In this document: positions 8,910 to 15,975 of the stretch, in pieces
Layout of the letters: each line of letters opens with the position of its first letter
How positions within the stretch are numbered: the first letter of the stretch is position 1
DNA from: a virus
Virus record (IMG/VR): IMGVR_UViG_3300021962_000526
Coordinates: 1 to 27,261 of that record
Direction: 5' to 3' (one strand)
Length of the DNA: 27,261 bases
Program-made: the position numbers and the translations under genes
Notes under the pieces: generated by a model
What the model was told of the DNA's origin: nothing
Seen by the model: only the letters and a program-made list of their open reading frames with translations
Database searches by the model: none

Positions 8910-9124
8910 CTGATGCTGTTGATAACGTCCCCGATAAACGTGCTTATCAAGTCAATCGTCGTCGGATGTGCTGGGTCGCAATCGGTATGATGCTTGCAGT
9001 GGTTATTTGTTTCTTGATCGATCCAAAGAAATACGGTGGCTCTGAAATGGCTCCTATCTTCTATTCCTTGTCTGGACTCGTCGCAGTCTATTTCGGTGCA
9101 ACTAGTTGGCAGCAAAAGAAATGA
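8906..9124 (+). CDS. Two-helix membrane protein, holin-like
   Basis: A 72-residue protein. It has a charged N-terminus, then a first hydrophobic helix (CWVAIGMMLAVVICFLI), a short polar turn (DPKKYGGS), a second hydrophobic helix (IFYSLSGLVAVYFGA) and a short basic tail. Two helices with a polar hairpin are typical of class II holins. The start overlaps the previous stop (ATGA) and the end overlaps the next start (ATGA). It is either the main holin or an antiholin partner of the three-helix protein immediately downstream; sequence alone does not decide which. Confidence 0.78.
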   Translation: MTDAVDNVPDKRAYQVNRRRMCWVAIGMMLAVVICFLIDPKKYGGSEMAPIFYSLSGLVAVYFGATSWQQKK

Positions 9125-9516
9125 TTGGAAGTTTAATAAGTGGCCTGATTGGTCCTGTAACTGGCATCCTTGATAAAGTCATTGAGGACAAAGATCAGAA
9201 GGCACGATTAGCTCACGAGATAGCCACGCTTGCAGAGCGTCAAAGTCACGAAGTTATTATGGCTCAGATCGAAGTGCTGAAGGCTGATGCTAAAGGCAAC
9301 TGGTTTCAAGCATCGTGGCGTCCCCTAATCGGCTGGATATGTGGGCTATCTTTGGGCATAAACTATATGGTCAGTCCGATTTGTGCTGGCTTTGGCATTG
9401 ATATACCGCAAGCGGATATGTCTGTAATGATGCCTCTCATGTTTGGTATGCTCGGTATTTCTGGCTTGCGTTCATACGACAAGAAACAGAAGACTGATAC
9501 GAAGGTTGTGAAATAA
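9121..9516 (+). CDS. Holin of the 3TM / GTA-holin type
   Basis: A 131-residue protein. The N-terminus (IGSLISGLIGPVTGILDKVI) is followed by a charged helix, then KGNWFQASWRPLIGWICG, the signature of the three-helix holin family found in gene transfer agents and many alphaproteobacterial phages. A further hydrophobic stretch (MMPLMFGMLGISGLRSY) completes the fold, and the tail is Lys-rich. I chose the ATG at 9121 because it overlaps the preceding stop; a TTG at 9106 would add five residues. Holins of this kind would release the endolysin encoded two genes on, which has no signal peptide of its own. The end overlaps the next ATG (TAATG). Confidence 0.85.
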   Translation: MIGSLISGLIGPVTGILDKVIEDKDQKARLAHEIATLAERQSHEVIMAQIEVLKADAKGNWFQASWRPLIGWICGLSLGINYMVSPICAGFGIDIPQADMSVMMPLMFGMLGISGLRSYDKKQKTDTKVVK

Positions 9517-9656
9517 TGGCTAAATCTACCGTAGGCCAAGTATGGCGTCCGATACCCGTTCAGAAGATGACGAGCATAGGTCAATCACCTCGCTCTCGTC
9601 CGGCTAATAAACATAAGCGGAAGAACTGGAAGCGTTACCGGGGCCAAGGTAAATGA
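9516..9656 (+). CDS. 46-residue basic protein in the lysis cluster
   Basis: A 46-codon frame whose ATG overlaps the holin stop (TAATG) and whose stop overlaps the endolysin start. The product is very basic and rich in Arg and Lys toward the end (NKHKRKNWKRYRGQGK), with a conserved-looking middle (MTSIGQSPRSRP). I recall short proteins with this SIG-x-SPRSRP ... KRYRGQG pattern near holin and endolysin genes in other phages, but no function. It may bind nucleic acid or the membrane. Gene overlap on both sides supports it as a true gene. Confidence 0.72.
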   Translation: MAKSTVGQVWRPIPVQKMTSIGQSPRSRPANKHKRKNWKRYRGQGK

Positions 9657-10093
9657 TGACCCGTTTACGGCAGCTTTTAGAGCAGGATGAAGGCTGCGTG
9701 TATGCCGTCTATTTAGACCACTTGTCTAAACCCTCATACGGGATAGGACATTTGATTGTGCCTGACGATCCTGAGTATGGATGGCCTGTTGGTGCGCCTG
9801 TATCAGAAGAACGTGTGCATGAAGTGTTTAAGAAAGACGTGCAGGTTGCGGTCAACGATGCGAAGTGGCTACACCCTGACCTAAACAACATGCCAGAGGA
9901 TGCACAGATCACTATCATCAGCTTGGCATTTCAATTAGGTCGAAGCCGATATCAGAAATTCCTCAAGCATCACGCAGCTATTGAGGCAAGTGATTGGAAG
10001 GAAGCAGCAGCACAACTGCGGGATAGTAAACTTTACAAGCAAACTACTAATAGAACTGAACGTCACGCGGCTCGGCTTGAGGCTCTTGATTAG
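9653..10093 (+). CDS. Endolysin, T4-type lysozyme (GH24)
   Basis: A 146-residue muramidase of the glycoside hydrolase 24 family, which cuts the glycan strands of peptidoglycan. The catalytic pattern is visible: Glu13 in QDEG, Asp22 in YLDH and Ser28 in PSYGIGHL, where T4 lysozyme has Glu11, Asp20 and Thr26. The third position is thus Ser instead of Thr. The C-terminal TNRTERHAARL segment is typical of the family. Length is close to T4 lysozyme (164). There is no signal peptide or signal anchor, so export should depend on a holin encoded just upstream. The start at 9653 overlaps the previous stop (ATGA). Confidence 0.93.
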   Translation: MMTRLRQLLEQDEGCVYAVYLDHLSKPSYGIGHLIVPDDPEYGWPVGAPVSEERVHEVFKKDVQVAVNDAKWLHPDLNNMPEDAQITIISLAFQLGRSRYQKFLKHHAAIEASDWKEAAAQLRDSKLYKQTTNRTERHAARLEALD

Positions 10094-10487
10094 CGCCAAG
10101 CACATTGGAACCGCAGGAGAACATCTAACCTGTAGTGTTCTATTCACCTTTGGTTGGAGTCCTTCGATCATCGACGCCGAAGGTATGGACATTATCGCTG
10201 TCAGAAACCAAGACATCGTTCGTATTCAAGTGAAGTCCACATTGAAAACAAATGATAAACACGGATATCAATGGCAGGTCAGCAAGAGCTTACCGAAAAA
10301 AGCACTGACCATAGACGACTGTGATATTGTCGCTTGCGTCGCGTTAGACTTGAGAAAGATCGCCTTCTTTCCAATTGAGATTATCTCCAAGCAACTTACC
10401 AGACGCATGGCTTTATCGAAGATACTGTCCCCAACTATCGAAGAGGATAGCTGGGAGACAGCACTTGGATTAACGCTTAAATCCTGA
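10086..10487 (+). CDS. Small PD-(D/E)XK-type endonuclease
   Basis: A 133-residue protein when started at the TTG at 10086, which overlaps the endolysin stop; no ATG fits. An open frame continues upstream to 9981 inside the endolysin gene, but the protein-like sequence begins at ISAKHIGTAGEH. The nuclease pattern is Glu12 in GTAGEH, Asp35 in EGMDIIAV and Gln48-x-Lys50 in RIQVKST, as in the PD-(D/E)XK families related to restriction enzymes and Holliday resolvases. The expected Glu of the last motif is Gln here, which occurs in some active members. The gene overlaps the opposing gene at 10477 by 11 bases, tail to tail. The exact substrate is unknown; DNA repair, host-DNA breakdown or branch resolution are all possible. 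Confidence 0.72.
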   Translation: MISAKHIGTAGEHLTCSVLFTFGWSPSIIDAEGMDIIAVRNQDIVRIQVKSTLKTNDKHGYQWQVSKSLPKKALTIDDCDIVACVALDLRKIAFFPIEIISKQLTRRMALSKILSPTIEEDSWETALGLTLKS

Positions 10488-10695
10488 TCGGTTTTCTAAG
10501 TACCCAATCCTCGGCTATTGCTTCAACGTCATCAAGACGAGTGGCATAGAAACCATTCCAATGTTTATCGCCTTCGCTGTATCTGATACCGAATGAATTA
10601 CCAAGGCGGTAGACTTCAGTAGTCCTATCGCCCTTCTCATCCTGATACAATTTAATAACGTCTGGCAGCTTCGTACCGGGATACCTAGTTTCCAT
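10477..10695 (-). CDS. Small soluble protein, last gene of the leftward operon
   Basis: A 72-residue protein read leftward from an ATG at 10695 that overlaps the exonuclease stop (TGATG). An alternative TTG three bases upstream would add one residue. The sequence (METRYPGTKLPDVIKLYQDE, later IRYSEGDKHWNGFYAT) is soluble and unrecognised. Position behind the exonuclease suggests an accessory recombination protein or a nuclease modulator, but nothing in the sequence proves that. Its 3' end overlaps the convergent nuclease gene. Confidence 0.72.
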   Translation of the reverse strand: METRYPGTKLPDVIKLYQDEKGDRTTEVYRLGNSFGIRYSEGDKHWNGFYATRLDDVEAIAEDWVLRKPIRI

Positions 10696-11654
10696 CAATC
10701 AATGGCCTTCAAAGTTAGAGAGGATGAACGAACACTACGTGCTGGCTTCGCTGGAGTAATCTTCTCCGGCGTCGCTTTGTAGTTCCGCATTCCCCACTTT
10801 ATACCATACTTAGTATTACCTACCAGACCCACAGCGTTTTCGTGGCTACCCATGATGTCTTTTATTGTAGCTTCCGCGTCATCAATCCTAGCTTCAGCCG
10901 CAGCCTTCGCAGCCTTTGCTTCAACCAAATCAACAAGAGCTTTCTCACCGTTCATTGACTTGCTCAAGTCTATGTCCGGCAGCCCATCATCAACACGAGA
11001 GTAAGCAGTATTAGCATCCTCACTTGAGACTGATGGATACCAGTCGCGTTCCTTCTTACGCTTCTCAAACTCCATGACCGCTTCAGCAATTACGCCTTGC
11101 ATCTCTAGGTCTTCACTATAGAGAAACAATCGAAGCTCAATGCCACGATAAAGTGTTGCGATACAGCCCCACTTGTGTCCAGTACACATCATCTGCGCCT
11201 GTAGTTGCCACGGTCCACGGAAGGGTGGTGGCCTATCTTCTGGCATAGCACTCGTCAGCTTGGACTCAATAATACCAGTACCAGATAGGTCTATTACTGG
11301 ACGGTTGATACAGTAGATACCCGCTTCATAATCAGTAGAGATTTGTCCATTACCTTCGGCTGTACCATCCAACGAACAGGCAAGAGGCAGTGTGTTATGG
11401 AAAAACGCTTGCGGAAACTCAAGACATAGGTTGCTTGTGTTCAATCGTTGCGCTGCCTCAGTGATGATGACAGGCTCAAGCCTATCACCCCACCGAGTTG
11501 CTTCGTTGCCTGTCCAACTGTCTTCCTTGGTTCCTTCCATCGCTGCGATAGCGTCAGCGAGTGCATCGTTCTGCGTCTTGTATCGGGAGAAGCCCATGAT
11601 TGCGGGCAGTGTGGACGCAGTAGCGATATCGTCAGGGGTCAATTTACCGACCAT
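10695..11654 (-). CDS. YqaJ-type viral recombinase exonuclease
   Basis: A 319-residue protein of the YqaJ / lambda-exonuclease fold, which resects double-stranded DNA for homologous recombination. Visible motifs are LPAIMGFSRYKTQNDAL near the start, Glu60 in DRLEPVI, Asp96 in ACSLDGT and Glu130-x-Lys132 in GIIESKL, followed by a Gln-rich helix (WQLQAQM). The C-terminal third has an Ala-rich charged helix (EAKAAKAAAEARIDDAEA). I chose the ATG at 11654, with a GGAG site before it, over an upstream start inside the recombinase gene. It overlaps the recombinase end by 11 bases. An annealing partner of the RecT or Erf type was not recognised; the ssDNA-binding candidate at 13418 may serve. Confidence 0.88.
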   Translation of the reverse strand: MVGKLTPDDIATASTLPAIMGFSRYKTQNDALADAIAAMEGTKEDSWTGNEATRWGDRLEPVIITEAAQRLNTSNLCLEFPQAFFHNTLPLACSLDGTAEGNGQISTDYEAGIYCINRPVIDLSGTGIIESKLTSAMPEDRPPPFRGPWQLQAQMMCTGHKWGCIATLYRGIELRLFLYSEDLEMQGVIAEAVMEFEKRKKERDWYPSVSSEDANTAYSRVDDGLPDIDLSKSMNGEKALVDLVEAKAAKAAAEARIDDAEATIKDIMGSHENAVGLVGNTKYGIKWGMRNYKATPEKITPAKPARSVRSSSLTLKAID

Positions 11655-12294
11655 TGTAGTTCTCCAGCATGTTACGAACGCCTGTGTCGTGCCATTGTTT
11701 TCCGTAGGCAGGTACACCAGTTTCGTTCAAGGTTGAGGCGATAGCACGATAGCTCTCGCCATGATCGCGCAGTTTCTGAGCAAGAGGCAATGCCTTCGTG
11801 CAAATTGTCTGCATCTTATTTTTGATCGTGGCAGCAGTCTTAGCTCCACCACGATGGGGTGTAGGTGATCCGAGCTTAACACCACGCGCTTTCTTCTCAG
11901 CGAGTGCTGCCTTGGTGCGTCGGCTAATCTCTTCGCGTTCATGCTGCGCGAATACAGCACGAATACCAAACTCTAATGTACCCATACCCGGCATATCAGC
12001 GGCCTCAATTTCCACACCACTATCACGCAGCGTGAATAAGAATGAAGCAGAACGAGACAACCTATCGAGCTTGGCGATTAAGATTGCAGCGTCCTCACGT
12101 TGGCAGTGAGCTAATGCTTTCGCTAACTCAGGGCGATCATCAATCTTACCGCTTTCTACCTCTGTATATGTGGCTATCACCTTATCCATATACAGAGAGG
12201 CCATTGTCTGCTGGGCCTCAAGGCCAAGCTGACTACGGCCTTGCTTGTCTGTCGATACGCGCAGATACAAAACATACTTGTCATGTCTAAACAT
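11644..12294 (-). CDS. Serine recombinase (resolvase/invertase family)
   Basis: A 216-residue site-specific recombinase. The catalytic motif LYLRVSTDKQ places Ser14 as nucleophile with Arg12, and the second active-site pair is in AKLDRLSRS (Arg78, Arg81). A long helix (EREEISRRTKAALAEKKARG) links to a small DNA-binding end with a helix-turn-helix (YRAIASTLNETGVPAY). The length fits small resolvases and invertases rather than the 450-600 residue large serine integrases. It could resolve replicated genomes, act as a simple integrase, or invert a segment; no crossover site was identified. It heads the leftward operon with the exonuclease and shares its promoter type with the leftward gene at 16786. 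Confidence 0.9.
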   Translation of the reverse strand: MFRHDKYVLYLRVSTDKQGRSQLGLEAQQTMASLYMDKVIATYTEVESGKIDDRPELAKALAHCQREDAAILIAKLDRLSRSASFLFTLRDSGVEIEAADMPGMGTLEFGIRAVFAQHEREEISRRTKAALAEKKARGVKLGSPTPHRGGAKTAATIKNKMQTICTKALPLAQKLRDHGESYRAIASTLNETGVPAYGKQWHDTGVRNMLENYNGR

Positions 12295-12306
12295 TATTTA
12301 TCCCCG

Positions 12307-12335
12307 TTGTACTTATGTGCTATCAGTGTTATATA
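12307..12335 (+). promoter_or_regulatory. Possible rightward promoter for the Arc-like gene
   Basis: On the plus strand, TTGTAC (12307-12312), a 17-base spacer and TATATA (12330-12335) look like a sigma-70 promoter that shares its -10 palindrome with the leftward promoter. The Arc-like gene starts 45 bases further on, behind a GGAAG ribosome-binding site. The second copy of this region lacks a good rightward -35, so this call is weaker than the leftward one. Confidence 0.4.
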
Positions 12336-12357
12336 ACATTGAAAGCATAGTTCGCAA
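12330..12357 (-). promoter_or_regulatory. Leftward promoter of the recombinase operon
   Basis: Read on the minus strand: -35 TTGCGA (12357-12352), a 16-base spacer, then -10 TATATA (12335-12330). The ATG follows 36 bases after the -10. The -10 lies in a perfect palindrome, GTTATATAAC (12329-12338). A second, nearly identical arrangement is found before the leftward gene at 16786, including the upstream CCGTTTGC and downstream ATAGCAC blocks, which argues that this is a functional element. Confidence 0.6.
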
Positions 12358-12379
12358 TAGCAAACGGAAGAAAATTTTT

Positions 12380-12577
12380 ATGAGCGAATACAAACCATGT
12401 ATGTTGCGACTTAGAGTTGAGACGCATCATATGCTGCGCGAGGCAGTAGAGAAGAGCGCGCACCGCAGCATGTCAGCGCTGGCTGATGAAATAATTTACA
12501 CTGCATTGGCGCGGGTACTTCAAGAGGAAGAGAACCGCACCAGCGTTGACAGAATGATAAGCGCAGCGAAGCGGTGA
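12380..12577 (+). CDS. Arc-like ribbon-helix-helix regulator
   Basis: A 65-residue protein. The start MSEYKPCMLRLRVETHHMLR has the beta strand plus helix of an Arc or CopG type ribbon-helix-helix repressor, and the second helix appears as SMSALADEIIYTAL. GGAAG precedes the ATG at suitable distance. Such proteins bind short palindromic operators as dimers or tetramers. Its gene sits beside a divergent promoter with a palindromic -10, so autoregulation and control of the recombinase operon are the simplest hypothesis. The family call is from pattern. The operator assignment is inference. Confidence 0.78.
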   Translation: MSEYKPCMLRLRVETHHMLREAVEKSAHRSMSALADEIIYTALARVLQEEENRTSVDRMISAAKR

Positions 12578-13011
12578 TTAACGGTAGGCAAAAAGGTGCA
12601 GCGTTTGAGCGCAAGATTGCTGGTATGTTGTTCGATGAAATTGGAATAAAATTTCAAAGAGACATTGAGCAGTACAGGCAATCACAACTCTGTGATCTGC
12701 GCCCGATTGAGTGTGATGAATGGCCGTTCGCTATCGAGTGCAAGCGGTACGCGAGTGGCAATGGACACAAGCCAGAGTGGTGGGGGCAGACGTGCTTTGC
12801 TGCGTCACGCGCTAATCTACAGCCAGTGCTTATCTATAAGTATGATCGCGCACCTATTCGTTGTGTCCTAGCCTTAAGCACCATCGGTTTGATGTTTGAT
12901 AAAACCGAAAACATTGGATGGATTAAAACAGCAGAGGTGGATTTTGAAACCTTCTGCTACATAGCAAGAGAGTTAATGTGCGCCCAAGATACGAAAGACC
13001 AGCCGACTTAA
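12574..13011 (+). CDS. PD-(D/E)XK nuclease, Holliday-resolvase-like
   Basis: A 145-residue protein starting with GTG overlapping the Arc-like stop (GTGA). The N-terminus KGAAFERKIAGML gives the first acidic residue (Glu12) as in Hjc-type resolvases. Asp41 follows in LCDLRP, and Glu55-x-Lys57 lies in FAIECKRYA, a complete E-D-ExK pattern. A Trp-rich helix (PEWWGQTCFAAS) comes next, as in phage resolvases of this type. It probably cuts branched DNA made in replication or recombination before packaging. It overlaps the next gene by 34 bases. Confidence 0.78.
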   Translation: MINGRQKGAAFERKIAGMLFDEIGIKFQRDIEQYRQSQLCDLRPIECDEWPFAIECKRYASGNGHKPEWWGQTCFAASRANLQPVLIYKYDRAPIRCVLALSTIGLMFDKTENIGWIKTAEVDFETFCYIARELMCAQDTKDQPT

Positions 13012-13388
13012 CTGTCGAGCGTAAGGTCGCCGCACAAATGGAGAGGAAAGGAATACAGCTACATAAGCTGCCCATTTCTTATCGCCTAGATTTTGCCATG
13101 TTTAAGAATGGCAAGCTCAAGGGCTGGGCAGAGATAAAGGCACGAAACAATAGCCACGACCGTTATCCAACGCTGATGATATCGCTGGGTAAGGTACTGG
13201 CTGCGAGGCAATTAGCAGACGTGAGCGGTACTCGCTCTATTCTGCTAGTGCAGTATCTCGACGGATTATTTTGGTGCGATTTTGCATCACCGTTTGAGAT
13301 ACGAATGGGAGGTCGATACGACAGAGGAGACTCAGATGATGTTGAACCTGTCGCTCACTTCCAAATCGAAGCGTTCACAATGGTGTGA
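12978..13388 (+). CDS. Second PD-(D/E)XK-like nuclease in the early operon
   Basis: A 136-residue protein starting with GTG at 12978 inside the end of the previous gene. The pattern is Glu14 in TVERKVA, Asp38 in YRLDFAM and Glu52-x-Lys54 in GWAEIKARNN, again a compact PD-(D/E)XK core. The sequence is not obviously a copy of the neighbouring nuclease. The C-terminal half has beta strands (SILLVQYLDGLFWCDF) and a charged tail. Function is probably DNA processing; whether it is active on its own or pairs with the adjacent nuclease cannot be told. Confidence 0.72.
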   Translation: MRPRYERPADLTVERKVAAQMERKGIQLHKLPISYRLDFAMFKNGKLKGWAEIKARNNSHDRYPTLMISLGKVLAARQLADVSGTRSILLVQYLDGLFWCDFASPFEIRMGGRYDRGDSDDVEPVAHFQIEAFTMV

Positions 13389-13417
13389 GCGTAATTCAAC
13401 GTTAAGGAAAGTAAAGA

Positions 13418-14029
13418 ATGGCATTAGGTTTTGCAACGGAAGCTAAAGCGTCAGGTGATATCCTGCCTATCGTTAAGTGGGACGCTAAGTCCGGCGCGAT
13501 GGTCAGAGTAGATCGGTATCAAGACGCAGGTGGTGCGTGGACACGAGACGAGAATGACATGGAAATTCCTGTCAAGTTCGTCGCTGACTTCGATAACATT
13601 GAGGTCGGTTGGTTGTCCTTCGCTGGTGGTGCGCCTGACTTCCACATGGTTAAGATTGGTGGCGAGATGCCAGCCCGTCCTAGCCCGGATCACAAGAACG
13701 CCTTCCGTTTACGCATCTATAATAAAGACCTTGGGTTGCGCGAGTTCTCGCACTCAGCCAAGACCGTCTTGCGTAAGATGGATGAACTGCACAGTCAGTT
13801 TGAAGCGGAGCGTGGAGCCAATGAAGGTAAGGTTCCAGTAATTGCGATTACGTCGATTGAGAAGATATCCATCACTACCCCTGATGGATCGAAGTCTACC
13901 TATCGCGTTCCATCTTGGAAGATTGCGTCATGGGTTGATCGTCCCGAAGGTTTGGATGGTGGATCATCACCAGCGCCAGCACCAAAACCTCTGGTGCAGG
14001 AAGCAGCGGAGGAAGACGATTTATTTTGA
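13418..14029 (+). CDS. Probable ssDNA-binding protein
   Basis: A 203-residue protein with an AAGGAAAG site before its ATG. The core looks beta-rich with many aromatic residues (WLSFAGGAPDFHMVKI, YRVPSWKIASWVDRP), compatible with an OB-like fold. The end is a flexible Pro/Ala linker followed by an acidic tail ending EEDDLF. Acidic tails ending in Phe are typical of ssDNA-binding proteins, where they dock replication partners. Placement between the resolvases and the primase-helicase fits. It is followed by a strong terminator. The call rests on layout and tail, not on a recognised domain signature, so a recombination-associated binding protein is also possible. Confidence 0.65.
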   Translation: MALGFATEAKASGDILPIVKWDAKSGAMVRVDRYQDAGGAWTRDENDMEIPVKFVADFDNIEVGWLSFAGGAPDFHMVKIGGEMPARPSPDHKNAFRLRIYNKDLGLREFSHSAKTVLRKMDELHSQFEAERGANEGKVPVIAITSIEKISITTPDGSKSTYRVPSWKIASWVDRPEGLDGGSSPAPAPKPLVQEAAEEDDLF

Positions 14030-14036
14030 CAAACGC

Positions 14037-14070
14037 GGGCGGGTGGCAATATGCTACCCGCCCATTTTTT
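14037..14070 (+). terminator. Intrinsic terminator after the ssDNA-binding gene
   Basis: A 12-base stem, GGGCGGGTGGCA pairing with TGCTACCCGCCC (one G-T wobble), a three-base loop and then a run of six T. This is a strong rightward Rho-independent terminator eight bases after the stop codon. It would set the ssDNA-binding gene apart from the primase-helicase or give it a higher transcript level. Confidence 0.9.
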
Positions 14071-14091
14071 CGTTAGCACACGGGATTTAGC

Positions 14092-15963
14092 ATGACTGAA
14101 AATATCGGAGCGTATATGCAACAGGTGGCTACCCACTACTGGGGTGAGCCAACTGCAAAACGAGGACACGAACTGAGATGGGGTACACACGGCAGTAAGT
14201 CCGTCGATGTACGCAAAGGCACATGGTACGATTTTGAAACGAACGGTGGCGAAGGCGGTGGAGTAATTGATCTTGTTAAACGAGAAGAAGGTGCAACGCT
14301 TGGCGGGATTGGATCAGTCCTGCAACGTAAGTTCGGTATCTCGTCGCAACAAGCTGAGAAGCTACGTCCGAGAGAGTATCTCAGCAAAGCCTATAATTAC
14401 TACGACGACAACGGAGAACTACGATATCAAGTTCTCAGATTTGAGCCACGACGCTTCATCCAACGTCAGCCAGCGGGCGAGAGTTGGGTCTATAATATGG
14501 ACGGCATTGAACCGCTACCATACCGCCTGCCCGACATTATCAAGAATCCAGAAGCGCCAATCTTTATCGTCGAAGGCGAGAAGTGTGCTGATACACTAGC
14601 GCGACACGGCCTAGTCGCCACCACTTCACATGGTGGCGCAGGCAAGTGGCGCGATCCGCTGAATAAATTCTTTGAAGGTAGGCGTGTGATCGTGCTGCCC
14701 GACAACGATGAGCCGGGTAAACGTCACGCGGATGTAGTGATCCAAAAGTTATGGGGTATAGCCGCTGAGATAAAGCGCGTTGAACTGCAAGGGCTACCAC
14801 CAAAAGGTGATGTTGCGGATTGGTTCAATATGGGTAGGGATTTGAGCGCGTTCAAACAGGCAGTGAAGGTCGCGCCGAAAATAATTGAACCGCCAATTCA
14901 AATTGCCGAAGAAATCATTCCGGACCCTAGCCCTATCTATGAAGCTGAAGAGCCCGATTTGAAGGCCCCCGATGGCCTTTTTCCGATTCTAAGCCTCTCC
15001 GATCTGATGGCTCTCCCGCCCGTCGATTGGGCCGTCGAAAACCTATTGACCCGGCAAGGATTAGGCATCCTGTACGCTCCACCGGGCGTGGGAAAGACGT
15101 TTTTTGCGCTAGATTTAGCACTGAGTATTGCGCGCGGTGTTCCATTCCACGGGCTACCAACGACGCAAGGCCGGGTTCTATACATAGCGGGGGAAGGGGC
15201 AGCGGGTTTAGGTAAGCGCGTGAAGGCCCTCAGATACGCCCGTGGATGGCGTGATGATGCGCCACTGTATATCCTACCCGCAAGCGTCGCCTTCGCTAAT
15301 GACGGGGACATAGAACGCCTTCTACGCACTATCGACGCGATAGGCGAAAACTTTTCGCTCGTGGTAGTGGATACGGTAGCTCGTGCCTTGCTAGGCCACG
15401 AGGAAAACAGCGCGGATAGCATGGGGCTATTCATTGCAGCGTGTGACGCCATAAAGAAGCATACCGGGGGCGCTCTTTTGGGTATCCATCACGCCGGTAA
15501 GGACTCGGCGCGCGGCATGAGGGGCAGTAGCGCGCTACTAGGTGGCTCAGATAGTGTCTTAAAACTATCGCAAGAATACGGCCTGCTAACGTGCGAAATT
15601 GAAAAGCAAAAAGACGCCGAGCAAATAGAGCCCTTGCGTTTTCGTATGATCCAACGCGCGCTTATAGGTGAAACGTCAATCGTGTTGGAGCGTGTCGAAG
15701 TTGAGGGCAAGGCCAAGGTTAGGCTCACGCCTTCACAATACCACGCATTGCGGATTTTAACGAATACTATCATCGATGCACAGGCTCAGAAGGTACTTTC
15801 TACAGTATGGCACGATGCGCATAAGCGTGACGCGCCCGACGAAACGGCACAGGCGCGCTCAGCAGCGCGTAATGCACTACAGAAGCGCGGCCTAGTCGTG
15901 ACAGATAAAGGCTTTGTGTGGCCTACGCCGGAAGGGCAGGAAGCGCAAAAAGAAGGGGGCTAA
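14092..15963 (+). CDS. Primase-helicase (TOPRIM plus RepA-like ATPase)
   Basis: A 623-residue replication protein. The N-terminal 150 residues resemble a phage primase front end (SVDVRKGTWYDFETN, GGGVIDLVKREEG), but contain no cysteine, so the usual zinc-binding motif is absent. A TOPRIM domain follows, with FIVEGEKCAD (Glu161) and LPDNDEPG (Asp204, Asp206). The C-terminal half is a hexameric RecA-fold helicase of the RepA type: Walker A APPGVGKT (329-336), Walker B LVVVDT (Asp427), and HHAGKDSARGMRGSSAL as the DNA-loop region. The tail is a small helical domain that may bind DNA. It should unwind and possibly prime the phage DNA. Transcription ends at the terminator overlapping its stop. Confidence 0.92.
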   Translation: MTENIGAYMQQVATHYWGEPTAKRGHELRWGTHGSKSVDVRKGTWYDFETNGGEGGGVIDLVKREEGATLGGIGSVLQRKFGISSQQAEKLRPREYLSKAYNYYDDNGELRYQVLRFEPRRFIQRQPAGESWVYNMDGIEPLPYRLPDIIKNPEAPIFIVEGEKCADTLARHGLVATTSHGGAGKWRDPLNKFFEGRRVIVLPDNDEPGKRHADVVIQKLWGIAAEIKRVELQGLPPKGDVADWFNMGRDLSAFKQAVKVAPKIIEPPIQIAEEIIPDPSPIYEAEEPDLKAPDGLFPILSLSDLMALPPVDWAVENLLTRQGLGILYAPPGVGKTFFALDLALSIARGVPFHGLPTTQGRVLYIAGEGAAGLGKRVKALRYARGWRDDAPLYILPASVAFANDGDIERLLRTIDAIGENFSLVVVDTVARALLGHEENSADSMGLFIAACDAIKKHTGGALLGIHHAGKDSARGMRGSSALLGGSDSVLKLSQEYGLLTCEIEKQKDAEQIEPLRFRMIQRALIGETSIVLERVEVEGKAKVRLTPSQYHALRILTNTIIDAQAQKVLSTVWHDAHKRDAPDETAQARSAARNALQKRGLVVTDKGFVWPTPEGQEAQKEGG

Positions 15964-15975
15964 TTGCCCCCTTTT
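15953..15975 (+). terminator. Bidirectional terminator between convergent operons
   Basis: AAGGGGGC, loop TAATT, GCCCCCTT and then T residues form a compact hairpin. On the minus strand the same hairpin is followed by TTCTTTTT, so it can stop transcription from both sides. The loop contains the primase-helicase stop codon, and the leftward 43-aa gene also ends in it. Confidence 0.82.

Noticed and set aside
9981-10085. Longer start for the nuclease at 10086
   Set aside because: The added residues are an out-of-frame reading of the endolysin gene, and the family-like sequence starts at the TTG.
10467-10484. Hairpin between convergent genes as terminator
   Set aside because: The stem is short with a bulge and the T tract begins eight bases after it.
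14937-15452. 171-residue leftward open frame
   Set aside because: It is a shadow of the helicase domain of the primase-helicase; low stop frequency comes from the high-GC codons of that gene.
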